Shown here: piece by piece, positions 51,945 to 61,347 of the stretch | Position numbering within the stretch: the stretch's first letter is position 1 | How the letters are laid out: every line of letters starts with the position of its first letter | Assembly (NCBI RefSeq): GCF_900188115.1 | Contig: NZ_FZNW01000001.1 | Coordinates: 272,264-336,263, forward strand | Length of the DNA: 64,000 nucleotides | Reading direction: 5' to 3' | DNA from: Haloechinothrix alba | GTDB taxonomy: Bacteria; Actinomycetota; Actinomycetes; Mycobacteriales; Pseudonocardiaceae | Program-made: the position numbers and the translations under genes | Notes under the pieces: model-generated | Told to the model about the DNA's origin: nothing | Database searches by the model: none | What the model saw: the letters and a program-made list of their open reading frames with translations, nothing else

Positions 51945-54900
51945 TCACCACCCGCCGACCGGGTCGAGCTGCATGGTGTCGTGTTCGACGGCGGCGGCCT
52001 GCTCGGCGGCCTGGTCTTGTGCGTGCCACTGCGCCAGCTGGGCCGCGCGAGCCTCGTCGGCCTCGCGTTGCCGCTCGGCGGCTTCCCGCTGGGCGATCTC
52101 AGCCAGCGCGCGCTGTGCGCGTTGCACTGAGTCGGCGGTGTCGTCCGCGCTGGGTACCCGCACGGTGTCGTCCTCGGCCGGTGCCGGTTCCTCGACGGCA
52201 ACCTCGCGCAGGTCGGGCCGGGCCGACTCAGGCTGCTGTTCGGCGACGTCGTCAGTAGCGGCCTCGGCTTCCTGCGCCGTGCCGGCGTCGAGGTCACCGG
52301 GCGAGTCCACCGTGTCGCGGCCCCCTGTCCGGTCGGCGTCGGCGTCCTCGACGCTGACCGCTTCCCGATCCCGGGGGGACTCGGGCTCGGCCTCGGCTGC
52401 CCGATCGGCCGCTGCAGTCTGCTCCGGTTCGGGCCCAGGTGCGATGGCGGCGTGGTGGTCGGCCTCGCGCTCGCGCTGCACTTCGGCGAGTTCATGCTCG
52501 CCGGTGACGTGCCTGTGTGGGTCCTCGATCGCGTTCGCGGCCTCGTGCGCGGCCAGCCATTCCTCGGCGGTGACGTGGTCGTCGGTGGCGGGATCGGCGT
52601 CGGCGCCGCGTGCGGAGAGTTCGGCGGTGGCGCGGTCGCTGGCGGCGCGGGTGGCGGCGGTGTGGGCCAGCCAGCGCCCGCGGGCCTGCTCGGCCTCGCG
52701 CAGGTGCGCTGTGCGCGCGTCGAGGGCCTCGGCCAGGGCGGCGGCCTCGTCGGCCTGCTGCCGCAGCTGCGCCTGCCGCTCCGGGTCGCTGGTGGCCTCC
52801 GCCTCGGTACTGCGCAGGCTGGCAGTGTGGCGGTGCTGGTCGGCGGCCTGGATGGTGCCGGCGAGTTCGTTGCCGACATACCGCGGCGCCCACGCGGCCT
52901 CGCGCTGCGCGGCACGCACCCGCATCCGCAGCTGGCCGTCGCTCATTTCCAGCTCATCGCGCTGCGACTCGGGCCGGCCGAGGGCGCGCCAGGCGCAGCG
53001 CCAGGAGGCGTAGGCCTCCACCTGCCCCGCCCTCGGCGGCGTCCCGATCGGCTCGGCGGGATCGTCGTGGCCGGTCAGTTCGCGGTGCGCGGCCACCGCG
53101 CCCGCGCGAGTTACCCAGTCGCCGGCCTCGCTCGGGTCATCGGGCACTGGCCCGAGCGCTTCGATTGCCCATTGCGGCGGGTTCTCTGCGACCTGCTCGC
53201 CGAGTGTCCGCTGCCGCTGGTCGGCCGCTGCAGCCAGCGAATCCAGGTAGGCGCGCCAGTCGGGTTCGTCGACGGTGGGTACGCGGTCGGCGTAGCTGTC
53301 GTCGCGGGGGTCGAGCGTGTTGCGGCTGGCGATGCGGTGATACAGCACGTTGCTCAACTGCCGCGCGCCGGACAGCGAGCGGTCTCCGACGGCGTCGGCG
53401 AGCACCGCACGCGGGTCGTGGCCGGCGAGTTCGGCCCGGCGCAGGATGCGCGAGAGGGTGGCGCTGCCGTCCTCGGCGGCCAGCCGTGCCCGCTCGTCGG
53501 AAGTGAGGGCGCCGGTGTCGGCGAGTTCGTCGAGCCAGCGTGCGGTGCGACCGGCGGTGGCGAGTTCACTGGCGTCGGCGAGCAGCTCGGCTGGCGTGCG
53601 CACCGATTCCATGTCCTGGGCGGACTCGGTGGCCGTGGCCAGTGCCGAATGGTCGGTCTCGGCGCCGTCGAGGGTGGCGGCGAGCACGGCGGTTGGGGAC
53701 TTGTGCACGGCTTCGGTGTTGACAGCGCCCGGCGCCGCGTCCTCGGGCACGGCGCGGGTGGTGACGTGCGCGGTGTTGGCCTCGCGACCGCGGGAGAGGC
53801 CGACGTAGAGGGCGTCGGCGCCGGTGGTGGGGGTGATGACGGTGTGGCTGGCGTCGACGGTGAGGCCTTGGGCGGCGTGCACGGTGGAGGCGTAGCCGAG
53901 CGCGACGTGCGCGGCGACGTAGTCGGCCGGCAGCGTCATGCGCTCGCCGAGCTGCTCCCCGTCGGTCGTGCGGCCGTGGATGGGGGCGACGACGAGGTGG
54001 CCGTCGTCGCCGGCGGCCAGGACGCGGTAGTGCTCGCGGTTGATGGGGCCGCGCCGGTTGCCGGCGTAGCCGGCCAGTTCCCACCCGTTGCGGCGCGCCT
54101 GGATGACGTCACCGACCCCGGCGTAGGTGCCTTGCGCGGTCAGTGGCACGCCGTGCTCGTTCACCTGGCCGAGCCGCACCAACTCGGCGCGTAGCTCGGC
54201 GGACAGCCGTGCGGCTTGCTCGTTGGTGTCGACGAGTAGCACCGACCGGCGGCCGGCGAGGGTGTCGCCGAGCCACGCCCGCGTCGCGGAGGCTTCGGCC
54301 TGCTCGACCGCGCCGGCATCGATCAGCCGCCCGTGCTGGTGGTAGTCGTGCAGGACCGACTCGTCGCCGGCGCGTAGCCGTAGGGAGGCGTCGCGTTCCC
54401 AGGTGTGGTGGAACCGGCGGGCTTCGGCGAGTTCGTAGCTGGCGCCGGCCTCGGCGAGCATCTCCATTCCACCGCCGGCGCCGACGGCGGCCAACTGCTT
54501 ATGGTCGCCCACGAGTAGCAGCTTCGCTCCGGCGGCCTCGGCGTGGCTGTGGATGGCGGCCAGATCGGCGGTGTCGCTCATGGCCGATTCGTCGACCACG
54601 ACGAGGTCTCCGGCGGCCAGGCGCCAGACCTCGTCATCTGCGGCGGCTCGGCCGTCGGCGAGCCGGTCCTGGGTGGCCAGCCAGCGGGCGACGTTGCGGG
54701 CGTCGAGACCTTCGCCGGCCAGGACTTCGGTAGCGATCTGGCTGGTCGCCAACCCGACCACGCGGCGGGACTGGCCGTCCCACAGGTCCGGGTCTTGCCA
54801 TGCCTTCGCCAACGTGCCGACTACAAAGGACTTGCCGGTGCCGGCGGGGCCGACGAGGGATTCAATCCGGGCACCGGAGGTCAGGGCGCCGCGCACGGCG

Positions 54901-56519
54901 GCGGCCTGATCGGCACCCAGTTCGATGCCGGCCTCGCCCAGCTCAGCGACGAACTGCTGCGCCTGCGCGCTGGGCAGGGCGGCGGCGTCGGCGTGGGCGG
55001 TGGCTGCGGTGAGCACCCGTTCGGTGTGCACGTGCTCCGGTGTGGCATACAGTCGCCCGGCCGGGGCGTCGTAGGCGGAACGCCCGTTCGCGACGCGCAG
55101 CTCGTCCGGCAGGGCGGCATCGCCGGGGCGTTCGGTATCCAGAGGAACCGCCAGCGCCAGAGCCTGTTCGGTCAGTGTGTTCAACACGGTGGTGACCTGG
55201 TCGCCGTTGTTGGTGGCGAGGTGATCGGGCAGGGCGTCGCTGATCGCCCGGGTGAGGTCGGGCTCGGTCCAGGCGGCCTTGCGGGACTGCACGTCCGCTA
55301 GGGCGGTTTCGATGACCGCGCGCGGCGAGAATGCCTGCGGGTGTGGCTGCTCGCCGGCGAGCTTGAGCACGTCACCGGCGACTTTCTCGAGGCCGCCGGC
55401 GACCTCGGAGCGTAGTTCGCGGTCCCACCGCTCCAGCCGCGCTTCCACACTTTCCCCGTCGTGGGACTTGCTCTGCCGGGTCGCGAACGTGGCCTGGCGC
55501 TGCAGCCGGTCCAGCTCCAGGCTGTTCGGGCTGCGGTCGAACTTCGTTTCGAACGCCTCGACCAGTTCGCGGGTGCGGCTGGTGATGGCGCGCCGACGGG
55601 AGGAGAACAGGTCCATGACCTCGCTCGGCACCCCGAGCACCTCACGCGCCTTGCCGTCCGGGCGGGTCGCGAACTGCACGCCCAACGCGCGGGAGAGGTG
55701 CTCCTCCATGGTGCGCTCCCCCACGGCGGCGGCCGCGCCCCGGAACTTGTGGATCGCGCGGGAGTCGAGGGTGCGCCATGTGCCGTCGGCGCCCTGCACG
55801 CGGTTGAGGATCGCGTTATGAATGTGCAGCTGCGGGTCGTGATCCCGGTTGTCGTGCTGAAAAAACGACGCGACCGTCCAGTCGTGCGCGTCGACGTAGC
55901 GGCCGGCGGCCCCGCCGTGGTGGCCGACCCGGGAGTAGCCGGCATGCTCGGCCAGATACTCCAGGGTGGCGTTGTTGCCGGCCCAGATCGCATCTTCCAC
56001 CGCCTGCCGGTGCTGCGCCCACGCCTCGGCGGCATGTTCATCGCCGGCTGTACGGGCCTGTACTTCTTGGGCCTCGAACGCTGTATGCAACACGGTGACG
56101 GACTTTTGGACGCTGAACGTCGCGTCCAAAAAGGCCACGTTCCGCCGTGCCCGCTTGCCCGCGTCCAGTCGGAGTTCAGCGCGGCGTTCAGCACTGGCGT
56201 CCGGTTCCGCTTCCAGCGCGGCGGCGTACAACTCGTCCTCGGACAGATACTTCCGTCCGGTGTGGCCGAGCGTGGACGCCTCCGACCACTGTTCAGGGTC
56301 GGTGAACGCCTCGTCGCGCGGGTCGAGGAAGTGCTCGTACAGCGCGGTCATGTCCTGGTGATCCACCAGCCCGCTCAACCCGAGCGCCTCGGCGCCGCGG
56401 CCGTACCACCGGCCCGGTGGCTCGCCGGCCGTCACGGCGCCGGTGTAGTAGTTCTCCCGACCCTGCGCGACCGCATCCAGCAGATAGTCCGCACCGTGTC
56501 CCGAGGAGATGGTCAGCAT
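51945..56519 (-). CDS. MobF-type relaxase-helicase (TraA/TrwC-like)
   Basis: 1524 residues from ATG 56519. Residues 1-350 form the TrwC relaxase: catalytic tyrosine pair at 24-25 (ENYYTG) and the three-His metal site in HDNRDHDPQLHIHNAI (about 222-236). A RecD/TraI-type helicase follows, with Walker A VGPAGTGKS (556-564) and Walker B VVVDESAM (about 641-648), then a long acidic, coiled region (about 1000-1500). It nicks oriT and unwinds the strand sent to the recipient. Divided by about 250 bp from the transfer operon upstream. Confidence 0.93.
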   Translation of the reverse strand: MLTISSGHGADYLLDAVAQGRENYYTGAVTAGEPPGRWYGRGAEALGLSGLVDHQDMTALYEHFLDPRDEAFTDPEQWSEASTLGHTGRKYLSEDELYAAALEAEPDASAERRAELRLDAGKRARRNVAFLDATFSVQKSVTVLHTAFEAQEVQARTAGDEHAAEAWAQHRQAVEDAIWAGNNATLEYLAEHAGYSRVGHHGGAAGRYVDAHDWTVASFFQHDNRDHDPQLHIHNAILNRVQGADGTWRTLDSRAIHKFRGAAAAVGERTMEEHLSRALGVQFATRPDGKAREVLGVPSEVMDLFSSRRRAITSRTRELVEAFETKFDRSPNSLELDRLQRQATFATRQSKSHDGESVEARLERWDRELRSEVAGGLEKVAGDVLKLAGEQPHPQAFSPRAVIETALADVQSRKAAWTEPDLTRAISDALPDHLATNNGDQVTTVLNTLTEQALALAVPLDTERPGDAALPDELRVANGRSAYDAPAGRLYATPEHVHTERVLTAATAHADAAALPSAQAQQFVAELGEAGIELGADQAAAVRGALTSGARIESLVGPAGTGKSFVVGTLAKAWQDPDLWDGQSRRVVGLATSQIATEVLAGEGLDARNVARWLATQDRLADGRAAADDEVWRLAAGDLVVVDESAMSDTADLAAIHSHAEAAGAKLLLVGDHKQLAAVGAGGGMEMLAEAGASYELAEARRFHHTWERDASLRLRAGDESVLHDYHQHGRLIDAGAVEQAEASATRAWLGDTLAGRRSVLLVDTNEQAARLSAELRAELVRLGQVNEHGVPLTAQGTYAGVGDVIQARRNGWELAGYAGNRRGPINREHYRVLAAGDDGHLVVAPIHGRTTDGEQLGERMTLPADYVAAHVALGYASTVHAAQGLTVDASHTVITPTTGADALYVGLSRGREANTAHVTTRAVPEDAAPGAVNTEAVHKSPTAVLAATLDGAETDHSALATATESAQDMESVRTPAELLADASELATAGRTARWLDELADTGALTSDERARLAAEDGSATLSRILRRAELAGHDPRAVLADAVGDRSLSGARQLSNVLYHRIASRNTLDPRDDSYADRVPTVDEPDWRAYLDSLAAAADQRQRTLGEQVAENPPQWAIEALGPVPDDPSEAGDWVTRAGAVAAHRELTGHDDPAEPIGTPPRAGQVEAYASWRCAWRALGRPESQRDELEMSDGQLRMRVRAAQREAAWAPRYVGNELAGTIQAADQHRHTASLRSTEAEATSDPERQAQLRQQADEAAALAEALDARTAHLREAEQARGRWLAHTAATRAASDRATAELSARGADADPATDDHVTAEEWLAAHEAANAIEDPHRHVTGEHELAEVQREREADHHAAIAPGPEPEQTAAADRAAEAEPESPRDREAVSVEDADADRTGGRDTVDSPGDLDAGTAQEAEAATDDVAEQQPESARPDLREVAVEEPAPAEDDTVRVPSADDTADSVQRAQRALAEIAQREAAERQREADEARAAQLAQWHAQDQAAEQAAAVEHDTMQLDPVGGW

Positions 56520-56772
56520 CCCGACCACCCCGCCACGATCATCATCGGGACGCCGGGCAAGATCAACTCTGGGTGCGGGTCACCGCCGGCGGCAGCCGGC
56601 GCACCCGCCCGTCGGATCATGATGCCTAGGTGTGTCTTCTTCTGTGGCTCTTTGTCTTCTGGGCGGTGCTCACTCTCTGTATGGCTCTGGTAGTCAAGGG
56701 TGGCTACGTCGAGGAGTAGTGATCGTGGGTGTCGTGGGGTGGTGCTACTGCTGCATGTGGTGATGACGGGAT
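56520..56772. other. Intergenic region upstream of the relaxase, candidate oriT
   Basis: 253 bp without a gene. It contains GCCGGCGGCAGCCGGC-type dyads near 56583 and a pyrimidine-rich, lower-GC stretch (56630-56690, CTTCTTCTGTGGCTCTTTGT). MobF oriT sites usually lie next to the relaxase gene, so this is a candidate; nothing in the sequence proves it. Confidence 0.35.
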
Positions 56773-57678
56773 TCATTGCGGGACCTGCCCTTCGGGGAAC
56801 TTCTCAGCGAGATGCGGTTCTGCCGGCTGGCGTCGTAAGGCCTTCAGGGCGTGGCCGGCGCTGCCTCGGGACACGTCGGCCAGCTGCATCAACTGCGCGG
56901 TCGTGGGCAGTACGCCGTGCTCGCGGACATAGGCCTTGGCGGCCTGCTCCGCGCGGTCCCGCGCCGGAGCTGCGCCGGTGCTGGCGGCCACGGCGTCGTC
57001 GTTCGCGGGCACGGCCTGTACGGAGTCGGACGTGTGAACCTCGGACGGCTGTACGGGCTCGCGGTGTACGGCGAACGATTGAACGGTCGCCGCCTGTACG
57101 GTGTTGGACCGTTCAGCCTCCGGGGACGGTGTACGGTGCCCGTTCGATTGAACGGCTGGTACTTGAACGGTCGCTGGATCGTGCGGCGTCGGCTCGTGTT
57201 CCGCGTGGTGTTCGGTGGCCGCCGGTGCCTCGCCGGGCGTCGGCTCGGCCGGCTTGGCCAGCTCGGCCCGGGAGGTGCTGGCTGGCTCGTCGCGGCCGGC
57301 GATGAGATACAGCAGGTGGGCCACGACGGCGACGGCGATGGCTGGCCAGGCGCCGACGCCGAACCGCAGCTCGGTCGGCACCTGGTGCATGCCGCCGGCG
57401 AGATAGATCGCCTGGGCCAGCCCGGACAGGCCGGCGGCCAGCACGACGACGGTCCAGGCGTAGCGGCATCCGCTCGGGGACAAGCGGGCGGTGGCGACGT
57501 AGGCGACCACGGCCAGCCCGTCGGTCATCACCGGGTACAGCCCGGCGATGAACTGCGGCGTGCCCGCCGCCAGGGCCACGGCATAGAGGCCGTGGGCGGT
57601 GGCCACGACGGCGCCGAGGGCGACCACGAGGCCGGGCAGCCACAGGGCCGTGGACACGCGTGCTCGTGGGGTGGTCAT
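56773..57678 (-). CDS. DUF2637-like membrane protein with C-terminal HTH
   Basis: 301 residues, start at ATG 57678. Four membrane segments (about 10-120; GLYPVMTDGLAVVAYVATAR is the DUF2637 signature) lead into a Pro/Glu linker, a Val-Gln-repeat region (about 160-215) and a C-terminal winged-helix part (LPTTAQLMQLADVSRGSAGHALKAL). Such proteins occur in actinobacterial conjugative elements. The Val-Gln region uses the rare codons GTA and GTT. Its ATG overlaps the stop of the GGDEF gene (ATGA). Confidence 0.75.
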   Translation of the reverse strand: MTTPRARVSTALWLPGLVVALGAVVATAHGLYAVALAAGTPQFIAGLYPVMTDGLAVVAYVATARLSPSGCRYAWTVVVLAAGLSGLAQAIYLAGGMHQVPTELRFGVGAWPAIAVAVVAHLLYLIAGRDEPASTSRAELAKPAEPTPGEAPAATEHHAEHEPTPHDPATVQVPAVQSNGHRTPSPEAERSNTVQAATVQSFAVHREPVQPSEVHTSDSVQAVPANDDAVAASTGAAPARDRAEQAAKAYVREHGVLPTTAQLMQLADVSRGSAGHALKALRRQPAEPHLAEKFPEGQVPQ

Positions 57679-58292
57679 GAGGCGTCCTTCCGCAGATCGC
57701 GCAGCCGGTCGGCCGGCGCGGTGGTGGGCAGGCTGGCTAGGGTGTGCCGCTGGTGTTTGGCCCGGTACATGGCCTGGTCGGCCTGGTGCAGCAGCTCGGC
57801 CAGGCTCACCGTGTCGGCGTAGCTGCTGGTGGTGTGGCCGACGCTGGCGGTGACCACGAGCTGGTGCCCGTCGACGCACACGGGCCGCGTCAGCGCCCGG
57901 GCCACCTCGCGTGCGCGGCGGGCGCTGGCCTCGGGGTCGGTGCGGCCGAGCCAGACGGCGAACTCGTCGCCGTGCAGCCGCACCGGCACCTCACCGCGGC
58001 CGGTGGCCGCGCGCAGGCGGCGCGCGATCACGGTCAGCAGGGCGTCGCCGGCGCGGTGCCCGTAGGTGTCGTTGACCTGCTTGAACCGGTCCACGTCCAA
58101 CAACAGCACCCCGACCGGCCCGGACCGGGGGCGCGCCCGCCGCGCCAGCGTGCGCAGCCGGTCCCGGCCGGGCAGGCCGGTCAACGGGTCGTAGCGGGCC
58201 TGCCGGTGCCAATACCGGGCCGCGCCCGCTGCGGCCAACAGCCCGAGGGTGGGCACAAGCGCGGCAAGCCAGATGGCCAGAGCGGGGATCAT
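57675..58292 (-). CDS. GGDEF-domain protein (diguanylate-cyclase-like), membrane-anchored
   Basis: 205 residues from ATG 58292. One N-terminal membrane segment (3-25), then a GGDEF domain: ARYDPLTGLPGRDRL, LLLDVDRFKQVNDTYGHRAGD, and the active-site loop RLHGDEFAV, in which the first Gly of GGDEF is His. The remaining metal and substrate residues are kept, so activity is possible but unproven. No EAL domain or sensor is present. Coupled by ATGA to both neighbours. Confidence 0.85.
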   Translation of the reverse strand: MIPALAIWLAALVPTLGLLAAAGAARYWHRQARYDPLTGLPGRDRLRTLARRARPRSGPVGVLLLDVDRFKQVNDTYGHRAGDALLTVIARRLRAATGRGEVPVRLHGDEFAVWLGRTDPEASARRAREVARALTRPVCVDGHQLVVTASVGHTTSSYADTVSLAELLHQADQAMYRAKHQRHTLASLPTTAPADRLRDLRKDAS

Positions 58293-58939
58293 CGCCGACC
58301 ACCTCCCCCACGCCGCAGCGACCGGGTAGCCGCGAACTGCTCCTCGGTCGGCTCCGGCGCCGGCTCGTCCCGGTGGCCGGCCCACCAGGCGGCAATGCGC
58401 TCGGCCGCATCACTGAGCGGCACGGGCGTGCGCTCGGCCGGTGGGGAGTGGTTTTCCAGCGAGCAGGCCCCGGCCACGGTTTTGATGCGGCGAATGACGC
58501 CGGGCCGGTAGCGGTCGTGCCAGTCGGCGGCCAGGGCGATGCTGGCGCGCTCACCCTGATAGGCGGCCAGCCAGGTGTGCATCAACCACAGCAGCTCCTC
58601 GACCACGTCGGGGTGCCACATCCAGCACTCCGGTAGGGCGGCCGCCGCGTCGGAGTAGCGCAGCAACACCGCGTGCAGCCACGCCACCAGCTCGCCCAGC
58701 ACCCTGCCCGCTTCGCTGCGGTCGGCGGGCAGCATCAGCCAGGAGGGCACCGGTTCCGGCTCGGCGGCACCGCCGGTGGTGTTGACGTGTGCGGCGAGCT
58801 GGTCGACCAGCGTGGCCAGCTCGTCCACCCGCCTCCGTATGTGGTCGAGTGTTTCGATGCGCCGCCGGAGGCCGTCGACCTCGCTGGCCAGTCCCGCGAT
58901 GGCCTCGACGGTCGCGTAGGCCGGTTCGGACTCACTCAT
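58289..58939 (-). CDS. Orphan conjugation-operon protein with N-terminal coiled coil
   Basis: 216 residues, start at ATG 58939 (MSESEPAYATV). Helical N-terminus with heptad pattern (IAGLASEVDGLRRRIETLDHIRRRVDELATLVDQL; described here by its ends), a Trp-rich core (LPECWMWHPDVVEELLWLMHTWLAAYQG) and a basic C-terminal tail (TRSLRRGGGGRR). No family recognised. Position between the coupling protein and the GGDEF gene, with overlapping ends, suggests a role in transfer. Confidence 0.65.
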   Translation of the reverse strand: MSESEPAYATVEAIAGLASEVDGLRRRIETLDHIRRRVDELATLVDQLAAHVNTTGGAAEPEPVPSWLMLPADRSEAGRVLGELVAWLHAVLLRYSDAAAALPECWMWHPDVVEELLWLMHTWLAAYQGERASIALAADWHDRYRPGVIRRIKTVAGACSLENHSPPAERTPVPLSDAAERIAAWWAGHRDEPAPEPTEEQFAATRSLRRGGGGRR

Positions 58940-59195
58940 GGCAACCCCCATCGCCGTCGGTGCTGTCGTGCTGGGTGGTGGTGAACAGGTCGAGTTGTTC
59001 GGCCGGTTGCCACGTGCCGTCGCGGTAGACGGCGTCGGCGGCGATGCCGTGCTCGGCCCGCAACTCGGGCTCGATGCGGCGCAACCACGCGCGGCGCTGC
59101 CGGGGTGAGGCGTGCCGCCAGTGGTTGCCCGTCTGGGCCTCGTAGCGCCGGCGCGCCACCCGTTCCAGCGATTCCGGCGTCGGTGCTGTCGCCAT
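58932..59195 (-). CDS. Small orphan protein of the transfer operon
   Basis: 87 residues from ATG 59195. Basic helical N-terminus (LERVARRRYEAQTGNHWRHASPRQRRAWLRRIEPELR) followed by GTWQPAEQLDLFTTTQHDSTDGDGG-type acidic tail. The start overlaps the coupling-protein stop by one base and the end overlaps the next ATG by 8 bp. No family recognised; a DNA-binding or adaptor role is only a guess. Confidence 0.6.
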   Translation of the reverse strand: MATAPTPESLERVARRRYEAQTGNHWRHASPRQRRAWLRRIEPELRAEHGIAADAVYRDGTWQPAEQLDLFTTTQHDSTDGDGGCHE

Positions 59196-60994
59196 CACTG
59201 ACCACCCCCGTCCGCATCGGCCGAGGCGTGGGTGTTCGCGCGGTCGATGTCGAGGTGGACGCCGAGCCGGCGGCGGGCGTGGGCGAACTTGTCTTGGGCG
59301 GCCCAGGCCTCGGCGCGGTCGGCGAACCGCAGCCACGCCCGCTGCCACCGATCCAGCCGGGCGGCCCACCGTGTCGCGCGGGCTACGGCTTTGACGTCGT
59401 GGCGTTTCCACGCCATCTGGACTTTGCCGACCGCGGCGGGCATGTTCCGCCGGATGATCAACACCCGCCCGGGCGGGAGTTGGGCGATCTGCGCGGAGGT
59501 CAGGACCGGCACGCGGCGGGTGCTGCGCGAGCTCTCGTGCCCGTCGCCGCCCCAGGTGGGTACGTCCTCGTAGCGCTCCCCCGTCAAGCTGGAGTAGGCG
59601 GCCAAATCGTCAGGGTCGCGCATCGCCCCGAAGATCAGCAGGGAGGCGGCATTGTTCAGGATCGTGCCCGCACCCTCGTGGCCCCAGCGTTGTTTGAGCT
59701 GGGCCCGCGACTGGGCGGCGATGTGGATCGTGACGCCGCGCCCGCCCATGTCGGCGGTCCAGTTATCCAGCGGGACGGGGCAGATCAGGGCGGCCTCGTC
59801 CAGCGCCAGCGTCAACGGCGGATCCAGCCGGCCCCCGGGCTGGTGCGCCGCCAGCCGGCGCGCCTCCCGGGCGATATGCCCCGTCAGCGCGGTCACCAGC
59901 GGCGCCACCTGGGCGTCCTCGGCGCCGAGCATGTAGATCGTGCCCCGCTCCGCCAACAGCGCCGCCACATCGAACGAACCGTGCTCGGCGGCCGCGGCGG
60001 CGGTGGCATCGGTCAACCAGCCCAGGGCAGGCATGATCGTCGCGCAAATACTCGAGCGGGTGCGCTCGTTCGTGCCCAAAAACTGGACCGCGTCCTGCTC
60101 GTAGGCCGGCTCGCTCGAGCGGCGCAGAAACCGCTGCACCTGCGAGCTGGCGCTATCCGGGTCCGACACCCACGCGAGCACATCCCGCATCGACCCGTCA
60201 CCCAGGGCGGCGGCGTGCAGCAGGGCGGCCAGTACCCGGCGGGCCTGGCCAGCCCAGAACTCCCCCTCACCCTCCTTCCCGGGCGCCGACACGGCCGAAA
60301 GCAGATCGGCCGCACGCGCGGCCGCGGTAGCCGGCTGCTCGCACCCGGACAGGGGGTTGAACGTCACCGACGAGGAAAGGTCACCCAGCCCGCTGGGGTT
60401 GAACACCCGCACCGGGCCCGCCTGCGAGCGGCACGGGCCGGTCAGCTCCACCAGATCCGTGCGGGTGCTGGTGGCAATGACCGCACCGGGCGCGTCCAAG
60501 ATCCGGCCGGCCAGCTCCCCCGTCTTACCCGTGCGCGGGCCCCCGATCCGCAGGGTCACGTCCTCGATCGGCGACCAGATACGCAGCCAGCCGACCCGCG
60601 CCAACGGCGTCGCCACCTCCCGCGCCGGAACCGTCCACCGGCGCCACCACGGCAGCTCCCGCAGGCTCGGCCGCAACACCGACGCCTTGAGGCGCATCGG
60701 CCACGACGAGGCCACCCGCAGAATCGTCCACCGTGAGGCCACACCCTCATTCCGGCGCGTGCGCCGCGACCAGCGATGCACCGTGCCCGCCGTACCCGTA
60801 TGCGGCCGCACCGCCACAAACAGCACACCCAGCACCAGCGCCGCACCCGAAAGCGCCACCCACGGCCAGAACTCCCGACCCGGCGTCGCTGCCGGCATGC
60901 GCTGCATCAACACACCCGCACCCAGCACCACAACACCGGCAAACGCGGCCTTCACCAAAACCAGCGGGCGCGCACCACGCGTACTCCTGCTCAT
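59195..60994 (-). CDS. VirD4/TraG-type coupling ATPase
   Basis: 599 residues from ATG 60994. Two N-terminal membrane helices (11-30 and 44-62), then the ATPase with Walker A GGPRTGKTG (151-159), Walker B LTLALDEAALICP (about 410-420) and a TraM-recognition-like C-terminal part (AAQSRAQLKQRWGHEGAGTILNNA). It delivers the relaxase-DNA complex to the membrane channel. The first part of the gene overlaps the HTH gene by ATGA. No VirB4 partner is seen in the window. Confidence 0.88.
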   Translation of the reverse strand: MSRSTRGARPLVLVKAAFAGVVVLGAGVLMQRMPAATPGREFWPWVALSGAALVLGVLFVAVRPHTGTAGTVHRWSRRTRRNEGVASRWTILRVASSWPMRLKASVLRPSLRELPWWRRWTVPAREVATPLARVGWLRIWSPIEDVTLRIGGPRTGKTGELAGRILDAPGAVIATSTRTDLVELTGPCRSQAGPVRVFNPSGLGDLSSSVTFNPLSGCEQPATAAARAADLLSAVSAPGKEGEGEFWAGQARRVLAALLHAAALGDGSMRDVLAWVSDPDSASSQVQRFLRRSSEPAYEQDAVQFLGTNERTRSSICATIMPALGWLTDATAAAAAEHGSFDVAALLAERGTIYMLGAEDAQVAPLVTALTGHIAREARRLAAHQPGGRLDPPLTLALDEAALICPVPLDNWTADMGGRGVTIHIAAQSRAQLKQRWGHEGAGTILNNAASLLIFGAMRDPDDLAAYSSLTGERYEDVPTWGGDGHESSRSTRRVPVLTSAQIAQLPPGRVLIIRRNMPAAVGKVQMAWKRHDVKAVARATRWAARLDRWQRAWLRFADRAEAWAAQDKFAHARRRLGVHLDIDRANTHASADADGGGQ

Positions 60995-61248
60995 GCCGCA
61001 CCCCCGGCATGGCCGGCGTTCGCCTGCGGCCCGTGGTATTCCGCGGCTCGCGTCGGCGCCGCGTGTTCGCATGCGGTCAGGTAGTCGTGGACTGCGTCGC
61101 CGGGTATGCGGACGGCACCCTTGCCGGTCCCGATTCGCACGGCTCGCAACGCACCGGTCTCTACGGCGCGGTAGATCGTTGCGACCGAGACATCCAGGGC
61201 AGCCGCGACCGCCTTCACCCTGTACAGCCGGGTATTCTCGAGCTGCAT
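60991..61248 (-). CDS. AlpA-like HTH DNA-binding protein, first gene of the transfer operon
   Basis: 85 residues with GGGAGGAACG before ATG 61248. The winged HTH reads RLYRVKAVAAALDVSVATIYRAVETGAL and the wing includes IGTGKGAVRIPGDAV. The tail is Ala/Pro/His-rich. It resembles Xis/AlpA proteins and may control transfer or excision. It heads the minus-strand operon reaching to 56773. Confidence 0.82.
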   Translation of the reverse strand: MQLENTRLYRVKAVAAALDVSVATIYRAVETGALRAVRIGTGKGAVRIPGDAVHDYLTACEHAAPTRAAEYHGPQANAGHAGGAA

Positions 61249-61347
61249 CGTTCCTCCCGAGGTTTCGATGTGCGCCCCGGTTGGTGTGGCCGCACCGGCC
61301 GGGGCTTCTCTGTGCTGCTGCGTTGCTGGTGATGAACCAGCGAAGTG

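Noticed and set aside
50866..52029. 387-residue minus-strand frame spanning the microprotein region and the orphan gene
   Set aside because: Arg-rich with no domain; it crosses the hairpin region and overlaps the better-supported frames 50972..51043 and 51493..51924.
52452..54194. 580-residue frame on the plus strand inside the relaxase gene
   Set aside because: Composition (Gly, Val, Arg) is that of an antisense shadow; the relaxase on the other strand has clear motifs.
59195..60994. Assignment as FtsK/TraB-type DNA translocase, as in pSAM2
   Set aside because: Two N-terminal membrane helices, GGPRTGKTG Walker A and a TraM-recognition-like end fit VirD4/TraG better; no FtsK gamma-type domain is seen.
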